From Candidatus Obscuribacter sp. (GTDB lineage: Bacteria > Cyanobacteriota > Vampirovibrionia > Obscuribacterales > Obscuribacteraceae), in NCBI GenBank assembly GCA_016712465.1, contig JADJQZ010000001.1:3100001-3164000 (forward strand): a stretch of DNA of 64,000 nt. Reading direction: 5' to 3'. Each line of letters starts with the position of its first letter. Within the stretch, counting starts at the first letter, position 1. The position numbers and the translations under genes were made by a program. Below the pieces are notes generated by a model, which was given only the letters and a program-made list of their open reading frames with translations, ran no database searches and was not told the DNA's origin. Of this stretch, positions 52,395 to 60,993 are shown one piece after another.

Positions 52395-53714
52395 ATGCAC
52401 GACGATTTTTCCAGAACGCCGGTATCAAATGATCATCTGAGACCCTGGTGGTATCTACTGATTATTGAAATGGGTGTGATGATAAGCATTCCCACATTTG
52501 TACTGGGTGGACAGCTCGGTCTGGGCATGAGCTTCTCCGACCTGATTCCGGCCACCTTTTGCGGAGCGCTGATCCTGGGCGTTCTGGGCGCCTGCACGGC
52601 CCACCTGGGAGCCGTAACCAGATGTTCCACGGCTCTAATCTCGCGTCTCACCTTTGGCGCTAGAGGCTCTGCCGCTATCGCCCTGCTTTTGGCCCTGGGC
52701 ATCACCGGCTGGTGGGGAGTGCAGGTTGAGATGTTTGCCGATGCAGTCGTGCAGTTGGCCCGTAATGGGTTTTCGCTCTCCCTACCGAGGGAGCTGGTTA
52801 TCTTAGCAGGCGGCATGGCCATGATCACCACTGCCGCCCTGGGCATCAGAGCAATCGGACGACTCAGTTACCTGGCCGTGCCACTTTTACTTTGTGGACT
52901 GGCCTATGCCTTCGTGCCGCTGATCACACCGGGCAAACTGATGTCACTCTGGCAATTCAAACCAAGCCCATCCGAAGCCCTTAGTTTTGGTGCCACCGCT
53001 GCCACCGTTGCCGGTGGCTTCATAGTGGGCGCCTCACTCAACCCTGATTATGCGCGCTTCGCCCGCAGCAACAAACACGCCATAGCCTATGCTCTCACGG
53101 ACTATGCTTTTGCTTATCCCATTTTGCTGCTGGTAGCGGCAGTGATTGCCGTCAACTTTCATTCCGCCGACATCATGATCCACTTGGTGCCGGCCGGTCT
53201 CACCTGCCTGATCTTTGTCATGATGATGTTTGCCACCTGGGCCGCCAATGACTGCAATCTCTACTCATCTTCCTTGAGCCTGGCTGCCGTCTTTCCAAAG
53301 TGGGAGAGAGCCCACCTGGCAATCTTTGCCGGCATCTTCGGCATCAGCCTGGCGGAACTGCATGTGGCCGGTCACATGGTTTCCTTCTTGACCCTGCTTG
53401 GTATTGTCATTGCTCCTATCTCAGGAATTTTCGTAATCAACAATCTCGGACGAAAGCATGCAGTTACCGAAGAAGAATTGGCAAGCATACCCGATTGGCA
53501 TAGCCCTACTCTCATAGCCTGGAGTGGCGGTGTCTTGCTGGGCTTTCTGGCAACGCCCAGAGAGGCGCTGGGATTGGGACTGCTAAAACTGACCACAATT
53601 CCCACCATCGATGCCATCCTTGGTGCTGCGACCATTATGCTTATTATGAAGCTGGTGCGCTCTAAACGTCAGTGTAAGTCGGCGGCAAAAGTGGAGCCGG
53701 CCGTCTCTGTTTAA
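52395..53714 (+). CDS. NCS1-family nucleobase permease (cytosine/purine permease-like)
   Basis: 439 residues from the ATG at 52395 (GGGGAG nine to ten bases upstream), with about 12 spans. Family features: the start LRPWWYLLIIEMGVMISIPTF, the first helix GGQLGLGMSF, TRCSTALISRLTFGARGSA, GGFIVGASLNPDYARFARS (compare the ligand-near loop of CodB/Mhp1) and WAANDCNLYSSSLSLA. NCS1 carriers import cytosine, purines, allantoin or hydantoins with H+ or Na+. No degradation genes are adjacent, so the nucleobase is unknown. The stop overlaps the Nudix gene by 4 bp. Confidence 0.88.
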   Translation: MHDDFSRTPVSNDHLRPWWYLLIIEMGVMISIPTFVLGGQLGLGMSFSDLIPATFCGALILGVLGACTAHLGAVTRCSTALISRLTFGARGSAAIALLLALGITGWWGVQVEMFADAVVQLARNGFSLSLPRELVILAGGMAMITTAALGIRAIGRLSYLAVPLLLCGLAYAFVPLITPGKLMSLWQFKPSPSEALSFGATAATVAGGFIVGASLNPDYARFARSNKHAIAYALTDYAFAYPILLLVAAVIAVNFHSADIMIHLVPAGLTCLIFVMMMFATWAANDCNLYSSSLSLAAVFPKWERAHLAIFAGIFGISLAELHVAGHMVSFLTLLGIVIAPISGIFVINNLGRKHAVTEEELASIPDWHSPTLIAWSGGVLLGFLATPREALGLGLLKLTTIPTIDAILGAATIMLIMKLVRSKRQCKSAAKVEPAVSV

Positions 53715-54313
53715 TAGGTATAGACCCGCAGATGACGATAACGCTCATCCTTGAGGCAGAGTTGCTGAAGGTAGTGGAATGCAACGATGACGAGGGCATG
53801 ACTGATGGTGCCGTCGGCGATTAACTCCGGCACCTGCTTGAGAGGCACCATGCGGATTGCTACTTCCTCATTGGTATCAAAACAAGGCGTCTGCAAATAC
53901 TCGACATTCAAAGACAAATAGGTATCGCAAATATTACTCTGGATAGCCGGATTGGGATGGTTTCGCCCGAGAAAGACCGTTTCGCCGCCACCAAATCCGG
54001 TTTCTTCCAGAAGCTCTCTTTCTGCCGCCACCAGAGTGGAAGCATCCTCCCTATCAACCATCCCGCCTGGAATTTCCAGGGTGATCTTTTCTATGCCATG
54101 ACGATATTGCTCGATAAGCACCACTTCCATATCTCTGGTGACGGGAATGACATTGACCCAATCACGAGGATGGAAGACATAAAAATTGGCGGACTTGCCG
54201 CTTTCTCGTTCGGAAACCTGGCGATGCAGGGAAAAGACTCTACAGTCGGCTATTTGCTCGCGCCTCAAGGTGGTCCAGGGTCTCACACCAGTTACCGGCG
54301 GTAATTGCTGCAA
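53711..54313 (-). CDS. Nudix hydrolase (ADP-ribose pyrophosphatase-like)
   Basis: 200 residues from TTG 54313, chosen because AAGGGGG lies five bases before it and a TATAAT (54356-54351, minus) sits between it and an upstream in-frame GTG. The Nudix box is GGMVDREDASTLVAAERELLEETGF split by one extra residue before RELLEETG, a known variant. The N-terminal VFSLHRQVSERESGKSANFYV and EQYRHGIEKITLEIPGG match ADP-ribose pyrophosphatases, which clear ADP-ribose and other nucleoside diphosphate derivatives. A 4-bp overlap with the permease gene is tail to tail. Confidence 0.88.
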   Translation of the reverse strand: MQQLPPVTGVRPWTTLRREQIADCRVFSLHRQVSERESGKSANFYVFHPRDWVNVIPVTRDMEVVLIEQYRHGIEKITLEIPGGMVDREDASTLVAAERELLEETGFGGGETVFLGRNHPNPAIQSNICDTYLSLNVEYLQTPCFDTNEEVAIRMVPLKQVPELIADGTISHALVIVAFHYLQQLCLKDERYRHLRVYTY

Positions 54314-54350
54314 CTTAGCCCCCTTGTTTTTATCAGCCGCGCACGGCTTG

Positions 54351-54356
54351 ATTATA
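54351..54356 (-). promoter_or_regulatory. Putative -10 box of the Nudix gene
   Basis: TATAAT on the minus strand, in the context GCTATAATC, identical in core to that before the sdh operon. No good -35 is seen 17 bp upstream. It argues against the upstream GTG start. Confidence 0.4.
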
Positions 54357-54381
54357 GCGAAAATTGTCACAAAATACTAAG

Positions 54382-54415
54382 CAAAACGCCCGCCTCAATT
54401 TGCATGAGACGGGCG
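54382..54415 (-). terminator. Intrinsic terminator of the small DDQARRGYIL gene (copy 2)
   Basis: On the minus strand CGCCCGTCTCA pairs with TGAGGCGGGCG (one mismatch) around TGCAAAT, followed by TTTTGC. It ends 111 bp after the stop of the gene at 54527. Confidence 0.7.
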
Positions 54416-54526
54416 AATGTTGGATTTCGGTGGGACGGAAACCTATATCGATTGTCTTGCTGATTTCTATAGATCAGACTCTAGTGCTCCAGCGAAGAGC
54501 CTGCACCAACCAGACAAAATTCAAAT

Positions 54527-54784
54527 CTAAGCGATTTTGGACGCTTTCTTTTTCAATTCGGCGACGAGATCTTCCTGGCCGAGGATATATCCACGACGAG
54601 CCTGATCATCGGCATATGTGATGATTGCTTCGGTAAGAGCATTGAGCATGCTCATCGGCACAAACTCACTGACCTGATTGAGAAGTCTCTCGGTGGCAAC
54701 CCATTCTTCGGTGTTGAGCGGAATGGCATCATCGAGTCTGGCAATCACAGTGTAGTTGTGAAGTTTGTCCACTTTAGCGTTCAT
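54527..54784 (-). CDS. Small protein with a conserved YxDDQARRGYIL motif, copy 2
   Basis: 85 residues from the ATG at 54784, with AGGTGA five bases upstream. It aligns from RLDDAIPLNTEEW through EFVPMSM to YADDQARRGYILGQEDL with the 104-residue protein of 25598-25912, but has a short start (MNAKVDKLHNYTVIA) in place of the basic tail, and a Lys-rich end. It is helical, cytoplasmic, of unknown function. It is monocistronic with its own terminator, so it is not tied to the acetyltransferases found beside copy 1. Confidence 0.78.
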   Translation of the reverse strand: MNAKVDKLHNYTVIARLDDAIPLNTEEWVATERLLNQVSEFVPMSMLNALTEAIITYADDQARRGYILGQEDLVAELKKKASKIA

Positions 54785-55012
54785 TTTGTTCACCTGTTGA
54801 TAGAAGCGTTGGAGCACTTTTTTGACGGCGAAATACCAACCCGATACTGAACTGGGACTGTTTGAGCAGCCGCCTTCTGTTTATCGGGGTGGAAATATAC
54901 GAGGTCTTTTGCAGTTATGCGTTGCTTGCGTATATCTCGCTGAAAGTTTTATGCCCCCATCCGAGAGCCTTAATCCTGAAATGCAGTTATCAAGCGAAGA
55001 ATTTCATCTTTC

Positions 55013-56479
55013 TTACTTCTTGGCATCGTAGATTGATCGAGCAAGAGCCTCAGCCTGAGCGCGGTTGGTTACTTCTTTAATTTCTTGCGCTTCATTGACG
55101 GCCTGTAGAATTTCGCCAACCAGAGGACCGGGTCCCACCTCCAGCAGTTTCATGACATCCTCGCCGGAGAGCAAACGCGGCAGAGCCCTGACCTGTTCCA
55201 TATAGGTTGGATATTCATCAAGCAGGCGATAAAAGGCCTTCTCCAGATTATCTCGTTTCTCGCCGGACAAACCCGGCCCCATGGTGGCGCCAAAGTCGGC
55301 AAAAGTAATGAGCATCAGTTCTGGGAAGTCCTCACCGGCATTGCGATAGAAGCGATTCAAGGCTTTCTGAGTGGGCTCACCGGTATGAAAGAGCTGCCCG
55401 GGTCTGAGATGCCAGAGCACCAGCTTTTCCACAAGCCGGCTGATATTCCTGGGCCATTTCTCACGCTCTCCTAGCGGTCTCACCATGGCCGCACCCACCT
55501 TATCGTGGGCAATAAAGCTATGACGCCCATCGGGCTGAATCACCCAGGTGTCCGGTTTGCCTATATCGTGCAAAAGTGCCGACAACTTGGCCACAGCTAG
55601 CCGTGTGACGCCATGAGCCACTTCCCTATTAGCCGAGAGGTGGATATAGTCAGGCAGGGATGGCATTTTCGCTTCCAACTGCGGTATGGTCTCCAGGCTA
55701 TGATCAAACAGAGCCAGGTGGTGGAAGCTGTTGGAAGTGACCCTCCGGCAACCTGTCAACTCGGGGAAGAGTGCCTCCAGTAGACCGCTCTCTCCCATAT
55801 CATGGATGTAATTGCCCACACCGTCATAATTCAGCAGCGTGAAAAGTTCGTAGTTGACCCTCTCCCGGGCAACTTGGGAGAGCCGGGCTAGATTTTCCGC
55901 CTTGCCCAAAAAAGTACGGGTGTCGCCTTCGATGGTTGCCGCTCTGGCCACGGCAAAGCGATAGACCCGCAAGAGGCGCAGGGGATCTTCCAGCAGCGAC
56001 TCTTCACTGACGGCACGCACCACATTCTTCTCCAGATCGTGAAGCCCGCCCACCAGGTCAATAACCCGGTCAGGACTGCCTGGCTCCATGACGAGTGCAT
56101 TGATGGTCAGATCGCGCCGCCGGACATCTTCTTCCAGACTACCTTTATAGCCGGCAAAATCTAGATAGGAGCCGTCATCCAGAACTACTCTGGCTATATC
56201 AAAACTCTCATCGAGGACAACAAAATGACCTTTCAGTAACCGTGCCATCTCGCCGGCAAAAGCCAACGCATCGCCACCGACTGTGAAGTCGAAATCGGTG
56301 GTGGGCCTGACATTGCGGGAAGGAGCGCTGGAATTGACAGGCACATCGATATTGTCGCGCAGGCAACCGCCCACCAGATGCAACGGTAGGTGACCGGCGC
56401 TCTGAAAGACCGTCCGTACGGCTGGATTATCCAGGGGGTGACGCCCGGGGAGAAACTGCACCGATTTTTTAGTGGACAT
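55013..56479 (-). CDS. tRNA CCA-adding enzyme / poly(A) polymerase family protein with HD domain
   Basis: 488 residues. Class II nucleotidyltransferase head: VGGCLRD at 36-42, metal Asp pair in DFDF (D62, D64), RRRDLTINALV and LLEDPLRLLRVYRFA. An HD phosphohydrolase domain follows (KLSALLHDIGKPDTW, then LVLWHLRP). The family adds CCA to tRNA 3' ends or A tails to RNA; the lack of encoded CCA on the tRNA-Asn gene supports the first role. The long linker NSSAPSRNVRPT between GGCLRD and DFDF is slightly unusual. It shares a probable operon with the flippase-like gene 24 bp upstream. Confidence 0.9.
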   Translation of the reverse strand: MSTKKSVQFLPGRHPLDNPAVRTVFQSAGHLPLHLVGGCLRDNIDVPVNSSAPSRNVRPTTDFDFTVGGDALAFAGEMARLLKGHFVVLDESFDIARVVLDDGSYLDFAGYKGSLEEDVRRRDLTINALVMEPGSPDRVIDLVGGLHDLEKNVVRAVSEESLLEDPLRLLRVYRFAVARAATIEGDTRTFLGKAENLARLSQVARERVNYELFTLLNYDGVGNYIHDMGESGLLEALFPELTGCRRVTSNSFHHLALFDHSLETIPQLEAKMPSLPDYIHLSANREVAHGVTRLAVAKLSALLHDIGKPDTWVIQPDGRHSFIAHDKVGAAMVRPLGEREKWPRNISRLVEKLVLWHLRPGQLFHTGEPTQKALNRFYRNAGEDFPELMLITFADFGATMGPGLSGEKRDNLEKAFYRLLDEYPTYMEQVRALPRLLSGEDVMKLLEVGPGPLVGEILQAVNEAQEIKEVTNRAQAEALARSIYDAKK

Positions 56480-56503
56480 GGGAGGCTATTTCAAACAAAA
56501 CTG

Positions 56504-57634
56504 TCAGCCGGCTGAATCCATCATCTCAGACTCTTCTTTAGGTTTCTGGAAATGACCCAGTAAATAAACCAGACCACCAACCAGGGAACTCAAGGTGTTC
56601 AAGCCCAACCACATTATGGCGTATGTGAGGGCATGGGCGTTATCCACTCCGGCCATGGTCAGGAAATAAGTGTAAGCCCACTCTCTAATGCCTATCCCGT
56701 TAAAGCTGGGAGTGATGAAACCAAGAACTGCCACGGAAGGATAAAAGACAAAGTAATACCAGAGAGGAATGTCATTCAAGCCAAGCGCCATACCGATCAG
56801 AACATGACAGGCCACCACCACGATTTGCATAATGATGGAAAGGAAGACGGTAGTGAGGATCAGTCCTTTATTATTCCAGTAAGCCTGAGCGCAAGAATTG
56901 TTGAACTGACGAGCAATCCAGTTATATTCTCCGAGAAAACGCCTGGTCAATTGCGGCATGAACGGAACTATCGAAAAGATGGCCAGGGTACCGAGCCAGA
57001 TGGGTAGTTTCAGTTGAATAGGCAGTCCGCCGCCTCCCGGTCCAACCAGGATGCCCACCGAGGCAAACAGGAAAAGTACCGCGATGCCCACTGTACGGTC
57101 GGCCAGTACGGAATAGAAGGCATTTACATATTTGCCGGTGCCCTTGGACAGGTAATAGCAGCGGCTGAAGTCGCCTCCTACCGTTGACGGCAAAAACAAG
57201 TTGAAGAAGAGCCCCACGAAGCAGAACTGCACCAGCTTCAATAAACCTTTTTCCAGCCCGACGGCGGCAGCCAGCAGTTGCCAGCGGTGCGCATTTAAAA
57301 AGGTGGATGCCAGAGAAAGAATTACAGCCAGGAGTAAATAACCTTTGTCAGCCTTGAGCCCCACTTCCACAGCCTTGCGCAAATCAACTTTGCCGAAAAT
57401 GAAGAGACTGGCAAAAAGCACCAGCGAAATGAGAATTTTGACGCGCAGCTTGGTGCCCTTGGAAATTTTTATAGAGCTGAGTCGGGCGCTGATCGATGTA
57501 CCGGACACTGGAGATTCCGCTTCCTGGGAAAGGGCAGCACTATGGTCGGCAGGCTTAACCGCCACCTTGTCGGTTATATCAGGTCCGCCCTTTTCCAGGG
57601 TAGTAGTCAGTCCCGCTCCAGGGCTTGGCGACAT
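56504..57634 (-). CDS. Lysylphosphatidylglycerol-synthase TM-domain/UPF0104-like integral membrane protein
   Basis: 376 residues: a hydrophilic start of about 65, then about eight spans. The segments LASTFLNAHRWQLLAAAVG, FCFVGLFFNLFLPSTVGGDFSRCYYL (F-x-N-x-x-L-P-x-x-x-G-G-D) and SFNGIGIREWAYTYF are signatures of the flippase-like domain of MprF and its stand-alone homologues. These move or shield lipids across the membrane; the lipid is unknown here. No aminoacyl-transfer domain is attached, so lysinylation is not expected. It is co-oriented with the CCA-type gene. Confidence 0.85.
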   Translation of the reverse strand: MSPSPGAGLTTTLEKGGPDITDKVAVKPADHSAALSQEAESPVSGTSISARLSSIKISKGTKLRVKILISLVLFASLFIFGKVDLRKAVEVGLKADKGYLLLAVILSLASTFLNAHRWQLLAAAVGLEKGLLKLVQFCFVGLFFNLFLPSTVGGDFSRCYYLSKGTGKYVNAFYSVLADRTVGIAVLFLFASVGILVGPGGGGLPIQLKLPIWLGTLAIFSIVPFMPQLTRRFLGEYNWIARQFNNSCAQAYWNNKGLILTTVFLSIIMQIVVVACHVLIGMALGLNDIPLWYYFVFYPSVAVLGFITPSFNGIGIREWAYTYFLTMAGVDNAHALTYAIMWLGLNTLSSLVGGLVYLLGHFQKPKEESEMMDSAG

Positions 57635-58148
57635 GTCTGAATTCCTCGGGCTTCTCTCGTTAACCTTATGACTAAATTTATGTCTGATCCCCAGTCAAAC
57701 GCCCCAGTGGAGCATATCTTTCAGAGATGGAAATAGCCCCGGAAGGTATAAATTTTATTCCTTACCAGGAAGGGGATCAGTTCCTGGGATTGTGCACTGA
57801 ACAGGGATTCAGGCAGTTTGCCAGGAGCTTAAAAAATGATACGGCAAATGCCAAGATATTTAAAACCCTGGAAATTTAACATATAGACCATACTTCTCAA
57901 GGTGAACCGCTTTGGCTGCAAGTTGAACAGGCCCGGGCGGCAAAACCGGCTACAATTAAATAATCTCAAGAAAGCTTGAAGAGTGACGAATATTCTTAGT
58001 AATTCTTTGACTAAAGACAGTCACTTATTACAAATTGGCGCGACTTCGGCGCTACTTGGGGCACCACGAGGGCATAGTGATCTAAGATTGGCATAAGTGG
58101 CGCAAGTTGTAGTTAAATCAAGAAATAGAGCAGGCAGAGGTACTCAAG
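57635..58148. other. 514-bp intergenic region with a small candidate gene
   Basis: It holds divergent upstream regions. A 22-codon frame at 57669-57737 (MTKFMSDPQS) overlaps the start of the 50-codon frame listed at 57727-57879. GCTACAAT at 57949-57956 resembles the -10 boxes seen elsewhere and could serve the protease gene. Nothing else is recognised. Confidence 0.4.
57727..57879 (+). CDS. Possible 50-residue protein
   Basis: ATG 57727 to TAA 57879. The product (start MEIAPEGINFIPYQEGDQF, then CTEQGFRQFARSLKND) has balanced composition typical of a folded small protein. It overlaps a shorter frame's stop, which would allow coupled translation. GGAG lies 12 bases upstream, farther than ideal. 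No family is recognised. Confidence 0.35.
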   Translation: MEIAPEGINFIPYQEGDQFLGLCTEQGFRQFARSLKNDTANAKIFKTLEI

Positions 58149-59600
58149 TTGTTAGAGAGAAAAGTTGTTGCACGAATAGGCGTTCCGCTTACATTCTGCT
58201 TCCTCTTCTTTGGCTTACAAAGCCTTCTTATCGCCAAAGAGAAGGCCCCGTCTCAGGATCAGGTGATCGTGGCTGACGGCGGCGCCTCCCAACCCCTGCC
58301 TTTCATCGCCCAATTAGCCAAGAGTGCAAATAGCGACCCGCAATCCCTTTACAACCAGTCCTGGAAACTAATCAAAGACCAGTACTACGATCAGAAATTC
58401 AACGGTCAAAACTGGTCGCGCTGGCAACACCATTACGACACCAAGTTAAAAACCATGGACGATTCCCATAAGGCTATCGAAACCATGCTGGCCAGTCTGG
58501 CCGATCCCTATACCCGCTTCCTCGACAAAGAAGCTTTCACCGAGGAAAAGGATCAAATCGAAGCTCACCTTTTCGGTGTGGGAATGCAATTGGGCATGAA
58601 CTTCGATCATAAAGTAGTGGTAATCGCCCCCATCCTCGATACTCCTGCTTCACAAGCCGGCATGATGTCCGGGGACGAAATCGTTGAAGTAGACGGGAAG
58701 TCAATCAAGGGGCAGTCCCTTGATCAGGTAGTTAAACAAATCCGCGGACCGATTGCCACTGAAGTGGAAATCGGTTTCTTGCGCAAAGGCGAACGCAAGA
58801 AAGTGAAACTTAAAAGAGCCGAGATCCCAATCAAGGCAGTCACCACTGCTGAATATCTGCCTGGAAATATCGGATACATCAGGTTGGAGAGTTTCATCTC
58901 CAACAAAGCCACCGATGAGATCAAGAAAGCTCTTAATCAATTGAAGAATGCTGACGGCATCATTCTTGACCTGAGACACAATCCCGGCGGACTGCTGACT
59001 AATGCCATAGAAATGGCCGGTCTCTTCCTGCCCGAGAAAAGCATTATCGTCAGCACCATCGACGCCGACGGCTACAAGCAGTCGCAGGCAGTGGTGGGCC
59101 AGCCGAGTTGCACACTGCCCCTGGTGGTACTGATTAACAAAGGTTCCGCTTCGGCTAGTGAGATCCTTTCAGGTGCCTTGCGCGACAATGGAAGAGCCAA
59201 ACTGGTCGGCGAGAAGTCTTTCGGTAAAGGGCTCGTTCAAGCCATCAACAGGCTTTCCGATGGTTCCGGTATTAACGTCACCATTGCCAAATACCTCACT
59301 CCTAACGATACCGACATACATAAAACCGGCATCGTGCCCGACTTCCCAGTCAAAGTAGATGACGACCTGGCTACCGATACCAAGGACAAAGACCGTAAGG
59401 AATACAAAGGTCCCTGGTGGATAGATATCACCATGAAGGAGTTCAAGAAACGCAGCCCCAACGACGGCAAAGATATCCAATTGCTGAAAGCACAAGACGT
59501 GCTGCGTGAAGAAATCGCTAAGATACATACTGCCAATCCAAACGGTCCAAAGGCATCGGTGCTGCCGTCTCCAAGCGGCTATCCCACAGCTAAAGACTGA
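58149..59600 (+). CDS. ctpA: C-terminal processing peptidase (CtpA, S41 family)
   Basis: 483 residues, TTG start with AGAGGT about seven bases upstream. A signal/anchor segment (VPLTFCFLFFGLQSLLIA) precedes a helical region, a PDZ domain at about 135-210 (APILDTPASQAGMMSGDEIVEVDG) and the protease core. The Ser/Lys dyad is complete: S335 in NKGSASASE and K360 in GEKSFGKG, 25 residues apart. The family cleaves C-terminal ends of exported proteins in the periplasm. It serves as a reference for the S41-like protein at 17437, which lacks the Lys. It ends before a strong terminator. Confidence 0.94.
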   Translation: MLERKVVARIGVPLTFCFLFFGLQSLLIAKEKAPSQDQVIVADGGASQPLPFIAQLAKSANSDPQSLYNQSWKLIKDQYYDQKFNGQNWSRWQHHYDTKLKTMDDSHKAIETMLASLADPYTRFLDKEAFTEEKDQIEAHLFGVGMQLGMNFDHKVVVIAPILDTPASQAGMMSGDEIVEVDGKSIKGQSLDQVVKQIRGPIATEVEIGFLRKGERKKVKLKRAEIPIKAVTTAEYLPGNIGYIRLESFISNKATDEIKKALNQLKNADGIILDLRHNPGGLLTNAIEMAGLFLPEKSIIVSTIDADGYKQSQAVVGQPSCTLPLVVLINKGSASASEILSGALRDNGRAKLVGEKSFGKGLVQAINRLSDGSGINVTIAKYLTPNDTDIHKTGIVPDFPVKVDDDLATDTKDKDRKEYKGPWWIDITMKEFKKRSPNDGKDIQLLKAQDVLREEIAKIHTANPNGPKASVLPSPSGYPTAKD

Positions 59601-59617
59601 AGGAGAAGCTTGTAATC

Positions 59618-59655
59618 AAAAAGAAAGGAGAGGCAATAGCCTCTCCTTTCTTTTC
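59618..59655 (+). terminator. Intrinsic terminator of ctpA
   Basis: AAAGAAAGGAGAGGC pairs perfectly with GCCTCTCCTTTCTTT around AATA; the T-rich arm ends in TTTT. The A-rich arm makes it usable on the minus strand too, for the converging adenosyltransferase gene. Confidence 0.88.
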
Positions 59656-59671
59656 AAAGGCGAATGAAATC

Positions 59672-60265
59672 TCAGCAGTCCAGACCTTCAATGGCCCGTC
59701 CGTGGTGGCGCAACTGAGTGGTGGTAGATATGGTGCTGGCTTCCTGCATGAGCCAATCAGGGGCTCGCCGTCCTGTCAGCACAAGCACAGTAGGATCTTG
59801 TCTCAGACTCAAGACCTGCTTGACGTAATCAAAATCGACCAGACCGACTCTGGCCACATCGAGAAGTTCGTCACCAATGACGATATCATCCTTGCGCATC
59901 AGACCTTCGGCGATGTATGTCAAACCTTGCTTGGCGGCATCCTTATCTTCCGGCAATATGCCGTTGGGAGAGCTGTAGAGGCGAAAGCTACCCTTGGGAC
60001 CAGTGCCAAGACGATTTACACCAGTATAGTGAATCGTTAATTTACCGAAGCCGGCGGCACCACTCTCGGAAAGCAAACGCAAGCCTCGCCCTTCCGAAGA
60101 GTTTTCTTCCAACTTGTCGAAAAATACGAGGGTAACATTCATGCCCTTGCTGAGGGCCCGCAAAGTCAAACCAAAGGCAGCCGTGGTCTTGCCGCAGCCA
60201 GTGCCTAGATAAAGGCGAATCTTTTCCGTGCTTGGCTTTTCAAATACAGGATCGAGCGTAGTCAT
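59672..60265 (-). CDS. cobO: Cob(I)yrinic acid a,c-diamide adenosyltransferase (CobA/CobO type)
   Basis: 197 residues with the P-loop variant GTGCGKTT at 21-28, the strand VTLVFFDK, acidic DIVIGDELLD and the C-terminal TGRRAPDWL, all hallmarks of the CobA/BtuR/CobO family. It transfers adenosyl from ATP to the cobalt of corrinoids, making coenzyme B12. Length is typical. No other cobalamin gene is in the window, so it may serve salvage. It is the second gene after the thioesterase, 17 bp apart on the minus strand. Confidence 0.92.
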   Translation of the reverse strand: MTTLDPVFEKPSTEKIRLYLGTGCGKTTAAFGLTLRALSKGMNVTLVFFDKLEENSSEGRGLRLLSESGAAGFGKLTIHYTGVNRLGTGPKGSFRLYSSPNGILPEDKDAAKQGLTYIAEGLMRKDDIVIGDELLDVARVGLVDFDYVKQVLSLRQDPTVLVLTGRRAPDWLMQEASTISTTTQLRHHGRAIEGLDC

Positions 60266-60282
60266 GGTCCTCTTCCCTTGCT

Positions 60283-60699
60283 TTAATACTTGACTATCTC
60301 GGTAGGTTGGCCTTGGTCATCGATGCAAACAAAGGTCAACTCCGCTGAAGTCACATGCACCGCCTCGTGGCCGCGGGTGGATTCAACATCTACCTTAACC
60401 GTCACGGAAGTACGGCCGACCCGGAGCGTTCTTGAGTAAAAGCTTACTACTTCCCCAATGTATACAGGCGCATGAAAATTCACTTCTTTGATGCCGGCGG
60501 TGACAATCCGTTGCCGAGTCAACTTAGTCACTTCTACGGCTCCGGCAAGGTCGATATAACTCAGTATGATGCCGCCGAAAACGGTGCCCTGATTGTTAGT
60601 ATCCTTGGGCTGAAGAACCACCCGGATTGCCGGATCTCTACCACTGGTGGATATACTTCTGCTATCCCCTGAATTCTCACTAGCTTCTTCAGCCGCCAA
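60283..60699 (-). CDS. Acyl-CoA thioesterase (hotdog fold, YciA-like)
   Basis: 138 residues from TTG 60699, with GAGAGGG about nine bases upstream. A hydrophilic start of 30 residues is followed by a single hotdog domain: NNQGTVFGGIILSYIDLAGAVE (the N-x-x-G-x-x-F/H-G-G helix with catalytic Asp), VNFHAPVYIGEVVSFYSR and AELTFVCIDDQG. Such enzymes hydrolyse acyl-CoA to fatty acid and CoA. It may pair with the acyl-CoA dehydrogenase at 5941 in lipid turnover, though not by position. It leads the adenosyltransferase gene. Confidence 0.88.
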   Translation of the reverse strand: MAAEEASENSGDSRSISTSGRDPAIRVVLQPKDTNNQGTVFGGIILSYIDLAGAVEVTKLTRQRIVTAGIKEVNFHAPVYIGEVVSFYSRTLRVGRTSVTVKVDVESTRGHEAVHVTSAELTFVCIDDQGQPTEIVKY

Positions 60700-60948
60700 A
60701 ATGCGTTCCCTCTCCAGTCATGTCTCTGCCGATTTGCAGCAGACAGTCAACATTAGAAAATATATCAGCAACTGGGAAGGTGCAGGCAAACTTTGCGTTT
60801 CTCTTTCGACTTTGCAGAATAGAAGGAGCCTGTGCGAAACCATGTCAAGGAAATTTGGCGCGGCCAGGAAGGAGCGCCGATAATTTACCGGTGCCGGCTC
60901 AGTAAACTATATATAAATAAGAGACTGTGCATTGTGAGCTTGGCAGGC

Positions 60949-60954
60949 TATAAT
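60949..60954 (+). promoter_or_regulatory. Putative -10 box of the beta-barrel-like protein gene
   Basis: TATAAT in the context GCTATAATC, 40 bases before the ATG at 60994. A TTGTGA lies only 11 bp upstream, too close for a standard -35. Confidence 0.35.
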
Positions 60955-60993
60955 CCCAGGGAACGGGCTAGTTTCACCACTTGAGAACTTACC

